This document shows, in pieces, positions 22,753-34,123 of a stretch of DNA of 64,000 nucleotides. The notes under the pieces were generated by a model that made no database searches, was not told where the DNA came from, and saw nothing but the letters and a program-made list of their open reading frames with translations. A program made the translations under genes and the position numbers. The stretch's first letter is position 1; each line of letters begins with the position of its first letter. The stretch comes from Cladobotryum mycophilum (lineage: Eukaryota > Ascomycota > Sordariomycetes > Hypocreales > Hypocreaceae): contig CM071591.1 of NCBI GenBank assembly GCA_036429605.1, positions 5,456,001-5,520,000 of the forward strand. The letters are read 5' to 3'.

Positions 22753-22899
22753 CTTTTGGCATACGTGACCCAGGATCTCGGTATCGATATTCGAGAGCTG
22801 GAACAAGCAGTCTATGGCAAATGCCTTGTCGCGCTGAACCCCATCTGGTCTCGAATCCTTGACGCCGTTAAGAATTGGTCGCCGCTAAGCGCTAATTAG
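22753..22899 (+). pseudogene. Possible coding relic (48 codons)
   Basis: After a TCGTAG acceptor-like word this frame is open to a TAG and reads like true protein (VTQDLGIDIRELEQAVYGKC, then LVALNPIWSRILDAVKNW). A short MARPTQLERHTDIL reading lies just upstream in a different context. No family is recognised and no full gene can be assembled. Confidence 0.25.
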
Positions 22900-23219
22900 C
22901 GGAATCGAGTGCATATGTTGATGTAGCTCAATGTTTGGAAGTTAAAAAGGCCTCAGGGTCCAGAGCGTCAGATTGCCATCAACAGATAGCGGCATCTTGG
23001 GGGGACTTTCTGTGTTGTTCATCATATTATTTGCATCAAAAGGTGGATCCAGAGGATACATTGCCATTGGTAACGCCTCAGTCGGGTAGTTGTGTTCGTG
23101 GCTGGCAAGGTGCAGAACACTGCCCTGTAGCTGGCAGATGTCCCCGCTTATTAGATCCGCGTCGCCGTTAGAATGAAGTCTACAGCCATCTAACGACGCG
23201 TCATTAGTTAGAGGGGGGA

Positions 23220-23330
23220 TTACATATAGATGCTTCCGAGAAGCGTAGTGAGCACGCAGAGGCAAGCGACAAGGACATCAATGAACTGTGGGATGAACTT
23301 GTGCCTGAGTGGCCGCGGTGTATCTGCTTA
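23220..23330 (-). pseudogene. Possible last exon with a C-terminal membrane helix
   Basis: After an AAGCAG acceptor-like word the minus strand reads TPRPLRHKFIPQFIDVLVAC followed by LCVLTTLLGSIYM and TAA, a plausible tail-anchor or terminal TM. No upstream exons could be assigned. Confidence 0.2.
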
Positions 23331-24743
23331 AAACCTTCACCAACACACCCAAGTGGCTGTCCATGGCCGCCAGGCGTCATGGGAATCGCGGCCATGACTT
23401 CACCAGCGTGCTGCATTTTAGCTCCTACCAAGTCCATATTAATATTTGCTTGTGAGGCAGGCTTAAGGTTGTGATTAAGGCCATGATTTATGTGCAGAAG
23501 AATCGATGGCTAGCAATTTAGGTGCTCTGGGTTTTATTTTGAAACATGTTGAACAGATCTGCTAGCAAGGGCCTGCATGATTTTTCATTTTAGATCAAGT
23601 GGCTGTTGGTGTTAGATTGCTTTGCATGGCTACGTTTGCACATTAGAACGGTCGCAACGAGCCCAGGCCCTCTGGTCCACAAGAACGTGCCATCTCAGGT
23701 AATAATGCCTCGTTGAATCAAAATATCAGATGTACTTTTTAAAGAGGCATGGGTAGATGGATAAGCTGCTCCTTTTTCTGCCAAATGCACTGCCCAGGCT
23801 GCTTGCTAATCGCGATCTAGTGCCGTGACCTAACAATGTACTGATTGCTGCTTTGAGCATCGTGCGACTTAAATGTGAGGGGCTCTTTAAGCAATCTTTT
23901 ACTCTGTCTTTGATAATTCAGGATACAGCTTCTGGTCGCGTTTTAACCCATGAAATAGAAGAAATGTTTGAGTTTCTGCGATGAGATTAACTGATGCTGC
24001 CTCTAATAAAGAGCATTAAGAGTATTAGTATCGGCAAGATAATACTCTAATTACAATGTATAACTAGCCTAGTCAGACCTTAGTTCAACTAACGATCCTA
24101 TCAAGCGTATTAAGTACTTGGCAAGCCTGTTAAGCAAGTAAGCCTACCGATGTCAAAGTGATAAGCAAGCAAGCTTTGGCAAAAGTCGCGCTTGCTTGAC
24201 TTGAAAGAAGTGCTAGCAACTATGGAGGTACGAGAGTTGGTAAAGACGTCATGTGCTTAAAGTCAGAGAGATAAATACCCTATCTCGGTACCAGAGAAGT
24301 TACCTCACTTTACCTTTCTATCTCTCGACGGTGGTGGCCGCAATCTCTCGTATGTAAATTAGCTGTTAAGCTGCTATCAGGAATGGACAATGGAGCTAAA
24401 GTTAACGACTCAAGGTTTAGACGATCAACATAGCAGATCATTTTATTAGGTTTATTCTCTATATAATACGTAAATAGTAATGTGAAGACCACAGTACAGA
24501 CTATTCGGGTAGCACTTTATGTTCTAAAGCGGAACGTGCGACAAGAAAAAAATAACCAACTCCAGACAGTGAACACACTTTCCCTATGTACTAGTTAATA
24601 GGAATGGTGTGGATATAAGATCGTTAAAGTTCCAATTTTATTCGAAGTGCATACACCACCATGCTCTTCTATAGCCCAAATCAAGGGACAGACGCCTGCC
24701 CCAGCACATGCAAACGGACCACCTGACTTCAGAAAGATATTGC

Positions 24744-26505
24744 TTATTTGTTTTCACCAAACTTGTGCTGTCGGCTCAAGCAGGTGAAGAGGAGAAGAGC
24801 AAGAGTGGTGGCGAACATCAACCACCAACCGTTCTGCAGAGACTTGGCGTACACCTCAACGATCTTGGGAACCGTCTCGGCGTCAAATTGAGAACGGATA
24901 TTCTGCACATCGGTGAGAACGGTGGAGATTTGTTCGGTGGTCAATCCCACGTGTTGGAGAAGGCTGGAGAGCTTGTTGACGTAGAGGGTAGCGAAGATAG
25001 TGATACCGAAGATATCACCGACGGTCTGGATAAAGATGACAAGACCAGTAACAATACCAATCTGAGCAGGAACGACAGCAACTTGAGCACTCAGGAGAAG
25101 AGCAGACATGACAGCACCCTGTCCAATACCAAGAATGATCAGAAGGATGACAGCCTCGGCTCGGCCAGTGCTGGCATCCCAGCGGGTCATGAGACCAGTG
25201 GCCAAAATCTCAAGACAGGCACCGACAATAGCGTTGATGAGGGTGACACCGTACTTGCTAGTGACCCAAGCGGCGGCAGGGTTACCGATACCAAGACCCA
25301 ACATCATAGGCAGAAGACCAACACCAGCGAGAGTGGCACTGTCGCCAAAGACGAGCTGGAAGAACTGGGGGACGTAGTACATGCAACCAAGCAGTGACAT
25401 ACCGTACATGAACTCAGCACCGACGATGGCCAAGATAGTGCGGCTCTTGATCATGGAAGGGAAGATCAATGGGTCCTTGGCGAAGTTCTCCCAGACGAAG
25501 AAGACGACAAGCATAGCGAAACCACCAACGAGAGTACCAATGACACGGCTGTCGTGCCACTCGAAGGCGTTACCACCCCAAGAGAGACCGAGCACAAGAG
25601 CAGCGGTTCCACCAGACATGAGAAGGGTTCCGATGTAGTCGTAGCTGGCAAGAACAGTGGAGACGCTAACCTTAGGACCGCGGGGCAGCTTGAGGACGAA
25701 GACGACAATGATGAAGGAGATGGGAGCAATGATCAGGTTAAGCCAGAAGCACCATCGCCAAGTAGCATATCTGAAGGTATGTTAGCAACAGTTTTAATCC
25801 AAGGTAAACCCATGTGAAAGGCTCAAACTAACTGAGAAAAGACACCACCGAGAAGAGGACCAGCAACATCAGCAATGGCCCAGATGGCGGCAGTAAGAGA
25901 CAGGTACTTGCCGACATCCTGAAGATCAACAAGATCTGTAAGGATGACCTGGAAATGTGTTAGCGATCGGGATCCTCAAGATCAAGTTTAGCCGCATATG
26001 TACTCACATTGACAAGGCCGTAAATACCACCAGCACCAAGACCCTGAACGATACGGGAACCAATCAACATCTTCATGCTCTTGGACCAACCGCAAAGGGC
26101 ACTTCCGAGAGCGAAGATAACGGTGAAGAAGAGGAACATATTCTTGCGACCGAAAACATCACCCAGCTTTGCAGTGATGGGCAAAACAATAGCGAAGGTG
26201 ATGAGGAAACCAGATCCAAGCCATGCTGCGTTGTTGTATTCCTTGAACTCGGAGGAGATGATGGGCACGGCGGTAGCGACGATGTTGAAGTCAAGAGCAG
26301 TCAACATCATACCGATGTTGAGACCAAAGAGACAAAGCCAGAACTGGGTGACAGTCAGGCCAGCCTTGGCTCCAGGCGGCCGCTTGCCTATGGGCGCATC
26401 AGGCTGGGCGGAATCGCTGGCGAGGACGCCATCGGGGCTAGTTTGCTTTTCCAAGTCACTCTCGGTGGAGTGGTCCAAGGTCTTTGTATCGCCTCCGGAC
26501 GACAT
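24744..26505 (-). CDS. MFS exporter, DHA2-like (14-TM type)
   Basis: Three exons: 26008-26505, 25833-25948 and 24744-25770 (introns 59 and 62 bases), giving 546 aa with the frame intact. A hydrophilic N-terminus (STESDLEKQTSPDG) is followed by the motif D1-like LTALDFNIVATAVPII, motif A GDVFGRKNMF, RIVQGLGAGG, and the drug:proton antiporter motif C in VAGPLLGGVFSQ with WRWCFWLN. The C-terminal half continues with further TM segments (FMYGMSLLGCMYYVPQFFQL, GIVTGLVIFIQTVGDIFG) and a KFGENK tail. Proteins of this class export mycotoxins and other secondary metabolites or drugs. The nearest metabolite genes are the SDR/PKS-NRPS group to the right, so export of that product is a reasonable guess but unproven. 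Confidence 0.88.
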
Positions 26506-28585
26506 GGCGGCTGTGGTGTTGTCGTGACTCGCCTACTGTTGATGGTATGTTGTCGAGATCTCAGCTGAAGGAGAGTCGGTTGTTCTGAAGAGTAACGGAG
26601 TGGTGCAGTTGTTGTTTTTGTATTCCAGTCGTGATTGACCAGGCTGTTGAGGATGATGAAAGAAAATTCGAATTTGCTGGAGACGACTAGACTGTATTTG
26701 AGTAAATTAAGGAGTGGTAAAGGAAACTCTAAACATGTAAGCAAAATTGACCTTGAACGATGTAAATTACGGGTATCATAAGCGTCGCCGGTCAGGGACC
26801 CATGACAGGTCGGTAATAGTACGGCGAACGAGTCAACCTGCTGCTCTTAGTAAGCGAAGAGGATGACCAACTGACAGATCTCTGGCTTGTGTTTAGCTTA
26901 GCCGAAAGCCACGGCCGACAGGGTCGTGCGGGAACAATAACAGACGTTAGATGTGCGCCGAAAGGGATCCACAATGGGGTGTTATCTTAGCGGCCAGTGA
27001 TCACAGCATCTCTACTCACCCGTACAGAGTCACGGCGGTACATACATGGCATGCCATGCTGGAGGTGGACATGGTGTGTCACGAACAAAACTTACCTGTT
27101 ACGGCTTAGACCATCATAAGATCATCCATCCAGCGAGTCAGAGACAAAGTCTCAGAGAGGTGCCGCGTGGCGCCGCCGTCGGCGACGCTAATGCAGGGTA
27201 GTTTTTTCGGCGTCTTGCCCGCTTTAAGATATCAAGTGCCGAATATGCAAATTTGTTTAGGTATGAATGAGAATTGATCGGAGATGACAGTGCTGGGCAC
27301 AAACTCTAACCACTTAGCCCAAAATGTGTAAAGGCTAGGATCTCTATCTCTATTGGAATCAAACAGTGGGATCGACAGTTGAGAAGAAAAAGAAATCTCC
27401 GTCGCCGACAAGGAATGACAAAGGAGGCCTGTGGGTGGGTTTGCATGTCCAATCGTTGGAGCAAGGATCGTGTCATACCCCAGCGTCGCCGCAGCGGCTG
27501 CAAGGTCGGATACCAGATTCGGAAAGCTTTGTTGTCCATTCTGCCTGGGCTGAGTAATTTGAGTCTTCTTTCAATTTCAGTTTACATCTATCATTGCGGT
27601 AGCTTCCGACATTTGGCATGCAACCCGATTAGTGGAGATGGGGCTGCGGCATTCCTTTTCCAACCTACAAGGATTATAAAACCCACTACCAATAGAAAGT
27701 AGCCAATCAAAATCTTATTGGCCATTATTCATGATATCGTCCAATAGAAGAATTACTACTGGATTACCACAATAGACTGTGTAATATTACGTTCTGGCAT
27801 ACATCCCTTATGACAGTTAGTACTGTCGCAGTAATTACTATAAACATGATTATTATACAAGTAATAATAGTTGTGACGATCCGACCCCAGTTCGGGTCAC
27901 GTACCGGGTAGGGCTCACCTTTAGTGTCCCCAAATGCAGCTTACTAACTGACGCCATTCCGGCAAAACCTCGGGATTGACTATCAGATCAAAGCATTGAT
28001 CCCGCTCACTGATCCACTGCTAACATTAATACTACAATTAAGTTAATCCTTGTTAGAAAAAGTAATAGACCTACCCTAAAGGGAGTTTGATAATAAATTG
28101 CTAAAATAATGAATACCGTAGCGATTTTAATACCTACGTGGAAATAGTTGAACTACATGTGTAGTATTGTTAGTTTGTTTGACTTAGTCTATAAGCTTTA
28201 TTATGTCTCTTATTATAATGTATATTAAATATATTTTTAAACGGAACTAAACACATGGACTTCTTATCCTGTTTCATCTATCGTGAATATCTTTCTCTCA
28301 TTATTTATGTAAATCTTGAACTCTTTTAGTGCTATTAAATACAAACTCCTTTAACACCCTTGCTATAACCTTTAGTCTTGGCTTGACTTTTTCCCATGTC
28401 CAATGACGTTCATAAAATGGATTCTTCTCCACTGGAAGATACTAGACTGCCAAGTGATTTCCCACAGAAGTAAAATAGCAGACCCTGGACAAACCCTTGG
28501 CGGTGACGACTCAACTACCGATGCAGATCATCCCTTTCGGCAGACACTATCCACTGCCGATGTTTCCCACTATTCCCCCCAATAC
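26506..28585. other. Intergenic, 2.1 kb, with a possible LTR-like element edge
   Basis: The left part is the MFS promoter region. From about 27.7 kb the DNA becomes A/T-rich, with a GC island at 27872-27920. No coding frame is convincing. Confidence 0.4.
27872..27920. mobile_element. LTR-like boundary island
   Basis: An abrupt GC island in A/T-rich DNA begins TGTGACGATCCGACCCC, which resembles the TGTxACG ends common in fungal Ty3/gypsy LTRs, and includes a GTGAC...GTCAC inverted pair. Similar starts occur at 59350 and 60840. No partner LTR or internal region is identified. Confidence 0.3.
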
Positions 28586-30382
28586 TTAAGCACTCAAATC
28601 CTCTTGTTGCGCTTTCAATTTGTCTTCTAGGACCCATCGTTTGTGCTCAGTATCAATTTGATCTTGGCTCGGCAGACTCCAGGTGGTTAAAATCTGTCCA
28701 GCAGCAACCACGGCCAGCAAGATGAACTGCAATTCAGTTAATGGAAAGCGTCCTAAACAAAATAATTCTAGTCAAGACTTACGTTGATGTGAAAGTCAAA
28801 TGGTGCTTTCAGGCCGTTACCCAGACTCCAGGACCAGGTAAAGCCTCCGAGAGATGGACCGATAGCTCGTGCAAGAGATCCCACAGATTGGGCAAGGCCA
28901 TTCATGAGGGCTCTGTCTTTAGGCCGGACAAAATCATTGACCTGAACACAAAAGAGTATTAGTATTACGCACTAAACTGTCAAGGCTGAGATGCACGACT
29001 TACCATGATCTGGAGACTAGCTAGTGCAATAACCATCGACGCATAACGAGGGATGATAAGTCCGACCAGCGGGATCCAGAGTAGAAGAGAGCTATGAACC
29101 GATGCGGCCTGTGCGAGCTTAGGCAAGAAAGAGAAAAGTGGATACAAAAAGATGAAAATGATGCCGGCTGTGCGGTAGAGGGGTAGCGAGGAAAATCGGC
29201 CGTGCAAGCGCGGGAATCCTATGAGCGCACTGATCATGGCCGGACCCGCGAATGCAAGAGAATGAGCAATTTGCGGCGGCTGGAATGAAAGACCGATGCC
29301 GCGCTTCATACTCGACGCTGTGAAAAGAGCGTAAAGCTCGTCAAAGAAGATGATGTGAATAAAATAGAATCTGAGAAAGTGTGAGTATATGGCTTGCCAA
29401 CAAGAATGATGTTTTGACGAACGCTGATGAAATGAGAAGCAAAGCTTGAGCCCGACGAAGTTGCAAAGGCTTAGGGAGAGTGGAGAGAGTATCCTCGATG
29501 ACCACCAGTCTCGTGTAGCTGGGCTGATGACCGGAGTGTCCTAACAGAGAAGAAGTCTCGGATGCTTCCTCTGTCTCCATCGATTGTTCCAGAGCATATT
29601 CTTGCGTAAGTGTGCTAGTTTCATCAAGAAACCAGAGAGATACACTTCCAACAACGGTGTTGTACAGGGTGATGAAGAGGCAGGGGAGCAAGAATGGATA
29701 TTCAACGAACAGTCCGTTGGGACCCGCCCAACCCAAATTCTCAGCGGGATTAGCAAGAGATCCTCCGATGAATGGACCAACTAACAAACATACAGTTAGC
29801 GTGATTCATGTAAGAAAGAAATGACTTGCCATGCACTTACCCATCCAACCAATACCAACGCTGAAGCCGAAAAGACTGAAGGCTGTTCCTCTCTCTACGC
29901 GGGTCACCTCAGCTAATTCGCCCACCATGGTTCGAGCTACTGCCAGATTTCCATTTAACAGACCGCATAGTGAGCGACTAATTATTGCCATGGCTAGAGA
30001 CTGTGATGAGCCAAAGAAGATCATGGCAATGGCCGTGCCAAAAAGACCAAAAATGAGACATGGCTTCCTTCCAACACGGTTGGAGATGATACACCAGAGC
30101 GGGGTTGCAAATATTTGCACGATGAAGAATGCGGATGCTGCGTGAAGGCTTGCTGGTTAGCTCCGTGGTTCACAAGTACGGGCATGAGATGGTGTGCATA
30201 CTAATGAGGCCGGCTCTAGGTCCGATTTCAGACTCGCTGTAACCAAAGCCCTTGACCATGAAGTAAACAAATGGAAGCAATATAGTTGAGACCAGAGGCT
30301 CCGCTATGCAGAGAAAAACAATAACGGTGAAATTGCGCCGGACATGGCGCCTTGCGTCTTCAAGATTGCTGTGAAAAACCAT
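28586..30382 (-). CDS. MFS transporter, drug/zinc-induced-facilitator type (one frameshift as sequenced)
   Basis: Six exons: 30202-30382, 29841-30137, 29419-29780, 29004-29370, 28783-28941 and 28586-28726, giving about 501 aa. Early motifs are FLCIAEPLVSTILLPFVYFM in TM1 and SNRVGRKPCLIFG (motif A), then SRSLCGLLNGNLAVARTMVGELA and GWMVGPFIGGSLANP (motif C-like). A hydrophilic central loop follows (STLTQEYALEQSMETEEASE), and the second half ends with VNDFVRP and LAQSVGSLARAIGP. Fungal relatives are proton-driven exporters of small molecules. The frame breaks just after the fourth exon begins at a four-A run on the plus strand (29361-29364). With three A it reads FILFIHIIFFDELYALF, and the total becomes 1506 bases, divisible by three. 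I start at MVFHSNLEDARR; an in-frame Met at 30529 would add a 49-residue hydrophobic extension unlikely for the family. Confidence 0.75.
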
Positions 30383-31269
30383 TGGCAACGAGTTTCTGCC
30401 ACTCGGACTGTTGTTTCTTGGATTTGCTTTTGCTGTTGCCAAGAAAGATAACGATACGAAATGTATGAAAAGGGATCCAATGAAAAAAAGAAAAAAGAAT
30501 GGAAGGTTGTTGATTATTCTCCTGGTCAAAATACTACTCGATTGTCAAAATCGCGGAAGGAAAACACACTGCAAACGAACTGCCTGATACACCATCCCCT
30601 TGCTCTTTTCGGGACTTGTTTACCAGTATATATTCTTTGCCAACTACACTCACAACGATCTATCTAGCCGCCGAATTTTAATATTATGATTAGGCTATAA
30701 GGAGCCTTCCCCGCGCATCTGAGGCATGGTTCTCTTGAAACACTGCCCAGACCTGGTCGTGAGGCTTGATGCGAGGTCTGCACGGGCACTCCGGCTCCGC
30801 GGCTGGGATGCTGACAAGTTATACATGGCACTAATGCCGACAATCTGCACATGTGGTAGCGAACCACGGTGCTTCCACTCTGCGAAGATGATCCCACAGG
30901 AACCTGCATGGAACCCCTCATGGAACGATAATGGAAGGTGTTACGGTTCTTGATGTGAGGATGTGAGCCAACAGATGAACCACCGAATGTAGACAATCAG
31001 CCGTTAATCCACTAGTTCGGCGTATGACGTTATGAACGGCGGGGTTTGATCCACCCAATGACCCACACCACCTTTATCTGCATATAGTCGTGCTCCTCGT
31101 CGCCGAATTAACACCCGAATCTCTCTCTCTCCCTTGTTCCTCCTCCTCCTCCCCCTCTTCTCTCTCTCCCTCCCTCTCACACACACACACACATTTTCAG
31201 TTAGATCCTGGCTCCTGAACCTGCCCTACGCCTTTTCTCGTCTTTACCGCTAGAAAAAGTCCGTCAATC
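30383..31269. other. Divergent promoter region of MFS and SDR genes
   Basis: About 0.9 kb between the two divergent genes. No gene is visible. A pyrimidine-rich tract with (CT)n, (TCC)n and (AC)n runs occupies 31121-31194, just before the SDR start. Such CT-rich leaders are common in fungal promoters. Confidence 0.5.
31121..31194. repeat. CT / TCC / AC simple repeat
   Basis: The run is CTCTCTCTCTCCC, then TCCTCCTCCTCC, then CTCTCTCTCCC, ending in about eight AC units. It lies 76 bases upstream of the SDR ATG. Confidence 0.85.
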
Positions 31270-32079
31270 ATGTCTCAGGCGCTGCGATACATTTCCAAGC
31301 TCCAGAACCAGCGACTCCTGGTCCTGGGCGGCACAAGCGGAATTGGCTTTTGCGTTGCCGAGGCCGCTCTGGAGTACGGTGCTCAAGTCATTGTAAGCAG
31401 CTCCAACGAGGCGAAGCTGTCGAAAGCTCTAGACCGTCTTCAATCAGGCATTACCGCCAAGGGTCTCAGTGGCCAATTGTCGGTTTCTGGGACGCAGTGT
31501 GATCTTTCAGATGCAACCAAGCTCGAGGAGAATCTGACCAAGGCGCTGGATTTCGCAACCGAAAACCGCAGCCGCTTGCTTGACCATATTGTTTTCACAG
31601 CCGGGCCGGCACTCAAGATCCCCAAAATCCCCGAGATCACAGTTGAGGCTTTGAACGAGAATAACCTTGTTCGCGTTGTCGCGCCCACCATTTTGGCCAA
31701 ACTGATCCCCAACTATGTCAAGCAGGCAGTCACTAGCTCGCTCACACTGACGAGCGGCTCTACCCTTCATAGACCACCGGTCGGTTGGGCTGCCATGACA
31801 TCTATGAGCGGTGCTGTCGAAGGCCTTGCCAATGGTCTGGCTGTTGACTTGAAACCTGTTCGCGTGAACGCAGTCTCACCTGGCGCAGTGTACACTGAGA
31901 TCTTTTCGGATATAGATTCTGAGAAACTGCAGTCGGTATTGGATGGATTCAAGGAGGCCTCATTGACAAAGACTGTCGGCACGCCGGAAGAGCTGGCTGA
32001 GTCATACATTTACGCTATGAAGAACAGCTTCGCAACGGGAACTGTGATTCTTGCTGATGGCGGAAAGCTTCTTGCATAG
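31270..32079 (+). CDS. Short-chain dehydrogenase/reductase with an atypical active site
   Basis: A single-exon gene of 269 aa, the usual SDR length. The N-terminal Rossmann motif is intact (LVLGGTSGIGFCVAEAALEYG, so TGxxxGxG-like) and SSSNEAKL follows strand 2. DHIVFTAGP replaces the usual NNAG. After the catalytic-Ser strand (SLTLTSGS) the place of the YxxxK motif reads WAAMTSMSGAVEGLANGLA, with no Tyr-x3-Lys. The C-terminal VNAVSPGAVYTE (PG motif) and GTVILADGGKLLA are standard. It may be a non-canonical SDR, of a fungal subgroup with Trp before the AVEGL helix, or may use other residues. It is the nearest plus-strand gene to the PKS-NRPS and a candidate tailoring enzyme. Confidence 0.82.
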   Translation: MSQALRYISKLQNQRLLVLGGTSGIGFCVAEAALEYGAQVIVSSSNEAKLSKALDRLQSGITAKGLSGQLSVSGTQCDLSDATKLEENLTKALDFATENRSRLLDHIVFTAGPALKIPKIPEITVEALNENNLVRVVAPTILAKLIPNYVKQAVTSSLTLTSGSTLHRPPVGWAAMTSMSGAVEGLANGLAVDLKPVRVNAVSPGAVYTEIFSDIDSEKLQSVLDGFKEASLTKTVGTPEELAESYIYAMKNSFATGTVILADGGKLLA

Positions 32080-32929
32080 ATAGCTAGTTCGAAGCAATAA
32101 AGTTAGTTTATGAATGGTCGTTGTCAATATCTCAAGCTACCTGACTATTGCATGCTAGATCTGCGTATATTCCCACCTCAGCTATCTCTCAGTTGTGTCT
32201 GCCCATGTGTCCCGTCCGCTCAACTAAGGGCATCACGTGTTGAATATAACGAGTGAAGTTCGACTTTTTAAAAGAAGGCTATGAGTAAATAAAGATATAG
32301 CCATCAACAATATACACAGTCATTATGGCCTGACAAAAACTCACGAGTCATATTGCTATTTGCTCGTAGAGGGTAGATGCATTGTTATGATTACTTGGGT
32401 TACCTACAGATCAGTATGTATTCTTTTCATATAATTTCTAGCGCAACGCATTGCTTGCAAGTCATCGTTATGTGTTTTTATTATGCTGTAATGCTAAGCT
32501 AATAAATAAATAATAAAAGTACTAGTAGTAGATGAAGAGATTTAGTTGTACCCATAACAGTTGACTGCGCCCGGTTCAAAATATTACATTGCAAAGATGA
32601 ATGAAGCTTCAGGGTAAGTCTGTTTATTCAAGTAGCACCTTACGTCTTCTACTTCACCAAACTATATCCCTTTCTAATAAAATACTCTATGTCTTCTCGG
32701 GTTATAAAAAGAGATCAAAAATTAAAAACGGAGATTTATTTCCTTGAGTAAATTTCTTTTGCTTAAAAAAACCATCAAATTTCAGCCTATATATATTCCG
32801 AGTAATACAACAGAGCGCGCTATACCGTTTATCGCCAAGACAGCCCATCCACTTCTAATTTACAACACACATAATTGAAGAGATCAACTTTCAAGAAGTC
32901 CCTGTGATCTCGAAAAGAAATCCATCAAC
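32080..32929. other. Intergenic, A/T-rich
   Basis: The 3' sides of the SDR and of a convergent secreted-protein gene meet here. Composition is A/T-rich from about 32.4 kb, and no coding frame is seen. Confidence 0.5.
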
Positions 32930-33649
32930 TCAAAGGTCGCTAAAGACTTTCTGGACGCTCTCATAACCAAGTCGGTTTCCGCAAGGGTCCTCGATCTTGA
33001 AAGGCAATGGCAGCTTGTGCTTGGTCTGAAGCTTCTTGAGAGTGCGAAAGGCTGTGTGGCACTCATCAATCTCTTTTTCAGAGTCGGACTTGCTCAGAAT
33101 GCGACGTGTGCCGACCCCGAATGCGCCACCATCTTCATCAAAGTAGCTGACAGCCAAGCTTCCCATGACACCATCACCAACATCGACAAGGCCAGCTACA
33201 TAGTGTGTGTCAATGTCGGGAAGGGTCGAGCCATCGTTGTGATAGTTGATGGCGTGGACACGGCAGGTTGAACCGTTGCAGCTACCCTCGTTACTGTACT
33301 CATACCAATCAAATTCTTTCGAGTCCGGTGTGCAGTGCTCGTGGGTCGATGTCGCATTAGCAGGAAGCCACCTGGAAAGGGAAAATGTTAAGCTTTATAC
33401 ATTGATGGGATTGGGGGCTACGTGGAAGATTGCTTACCATCCAAAGCTGAAGTAACCCTTTTCAGTCATATAGCAATAGAAGTTTGCTGCCCAAATGGTT
33501 GCATCTGCAGGATGATGCGAAGTGTTGTGAGGTTGAATCACGATGGAATTGCCTTGAAAGAGTGTGCCAGCATGAGCAGACTGCGCCGAAGGATGAGCTG
33601 CGGCGGTGGCGGCCAGGATGGTAGCGAGTAATGCAGTGGGCTGATGCAT
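32930..33649 (-). CDS. Secreted protein of unknown function
   Basis: Two exons, 33438-33649 and 32930-33371 (intron 66 bases), giving 217 aa with the frame intact. A signal peptide (MHQPTALLATILAATAAAHP) leads to FQGNSIVIQPHNTSHHP and ATIWAANFYCYMTEKGYFSFGWW, then EHCTPDSKEFDWYEYSNEGSCNGSTC. After that come GLVDVGDGVMGSLAVSYFD and a C-terminal Lys-rich part (LKKLQTKHKLPLPFKIEDPC). Seven or so cysteines suggest disulfides. It has no enzyme motif I recognise and looks like a fungal small secreted protein. It lies between the SDR and the PKS-NRPS, but nothing links it to biosynthesis. Confidence 0.75.
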
Positions 33650-33859
33650 GATGTGGAAAGTTTACACGAGTAATGGACCTTGACTGAATAATGCTGCTAG
33701 AGTGAATGGAGAGTGAATTGAGATCTCGAAATGCTTGGCTTAGATGTTGAAAGCTTCCATCACTAGCGGTTCGTTAACGGCTTTTTAAACAATCTTTACG
33801 AACCGGATCTGCGTCTAACTCGCGGAATTCTCTTCGAATATCTCCGTACGATACGACAT

Positions 33860-34123
33860 CTAAGCCTCGCCCTTTTCGAAATCGTCCCAGTGAATGTCTG
33901 GCAAGTTCGGCGCGTATGGCCCGCACTGGTTTCGGATTGTAACGAATGGTTTGCAAAGTTTGCCGTCACCGAAGCCGTGGCGCTCTTCCGTTAACGAGAT
34001 TCCTAATCGGGTAGCGTCTTCGATGGTGTTGATCCCACAAGTAGATTGCTTTACTGGCATCCTAGATACACCCCAGATACATCCCTGTCCATGGCCTGGC
34101 CGTGAATCTGCAATGCTGTGCAT
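33860..34123 (-). CDS. Possible small protein or terminal exon with four cysteines
   Basis: An open frame of 87 codons with protein-like character: GQGCIWGVSRMPVKQSTCGI, LTEERHGFGDGKLCKPFVTI, NQCGPYAPNLPDIHWDDFEK. It starts at a Met, but there is no signal peptide, so it may be the last exon of a longer gene reaching to about 34.4 kb, where another open frame (34051-34383) overlaps it in a different phase. I could not settle a splice that joins them. Function unknown. Confidence 0.35.
   Translation of the reverse strand: MHSIADSRPGHGQGCIWGVSRMPVKQSTCGINTIEDATRLGISLTEERHGFGDGKLCKPFVTIRNQCGPYAPNLPDIHWDDFEKGEA

Larger units (their letters stand above)
19741..24743. other. Gene-poor, moderately A/T-rich stretch, 5 kb
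   Basis: No intact gene is recognisable. Two short segments look like exons or relics: 22753-22899 (+) and 23220-23330 (-), both listed separately. The rest has many stops in all frames and looks like decayed intergenic DNA. Confidence 0.45.

Noticed and set aside
24708..26568. Plus-strand frames overlapping the DHA2-type MFS gene
   Set aside because: They are antisense shadows. The minus-strand gene has all MFS motifs and clean introns.
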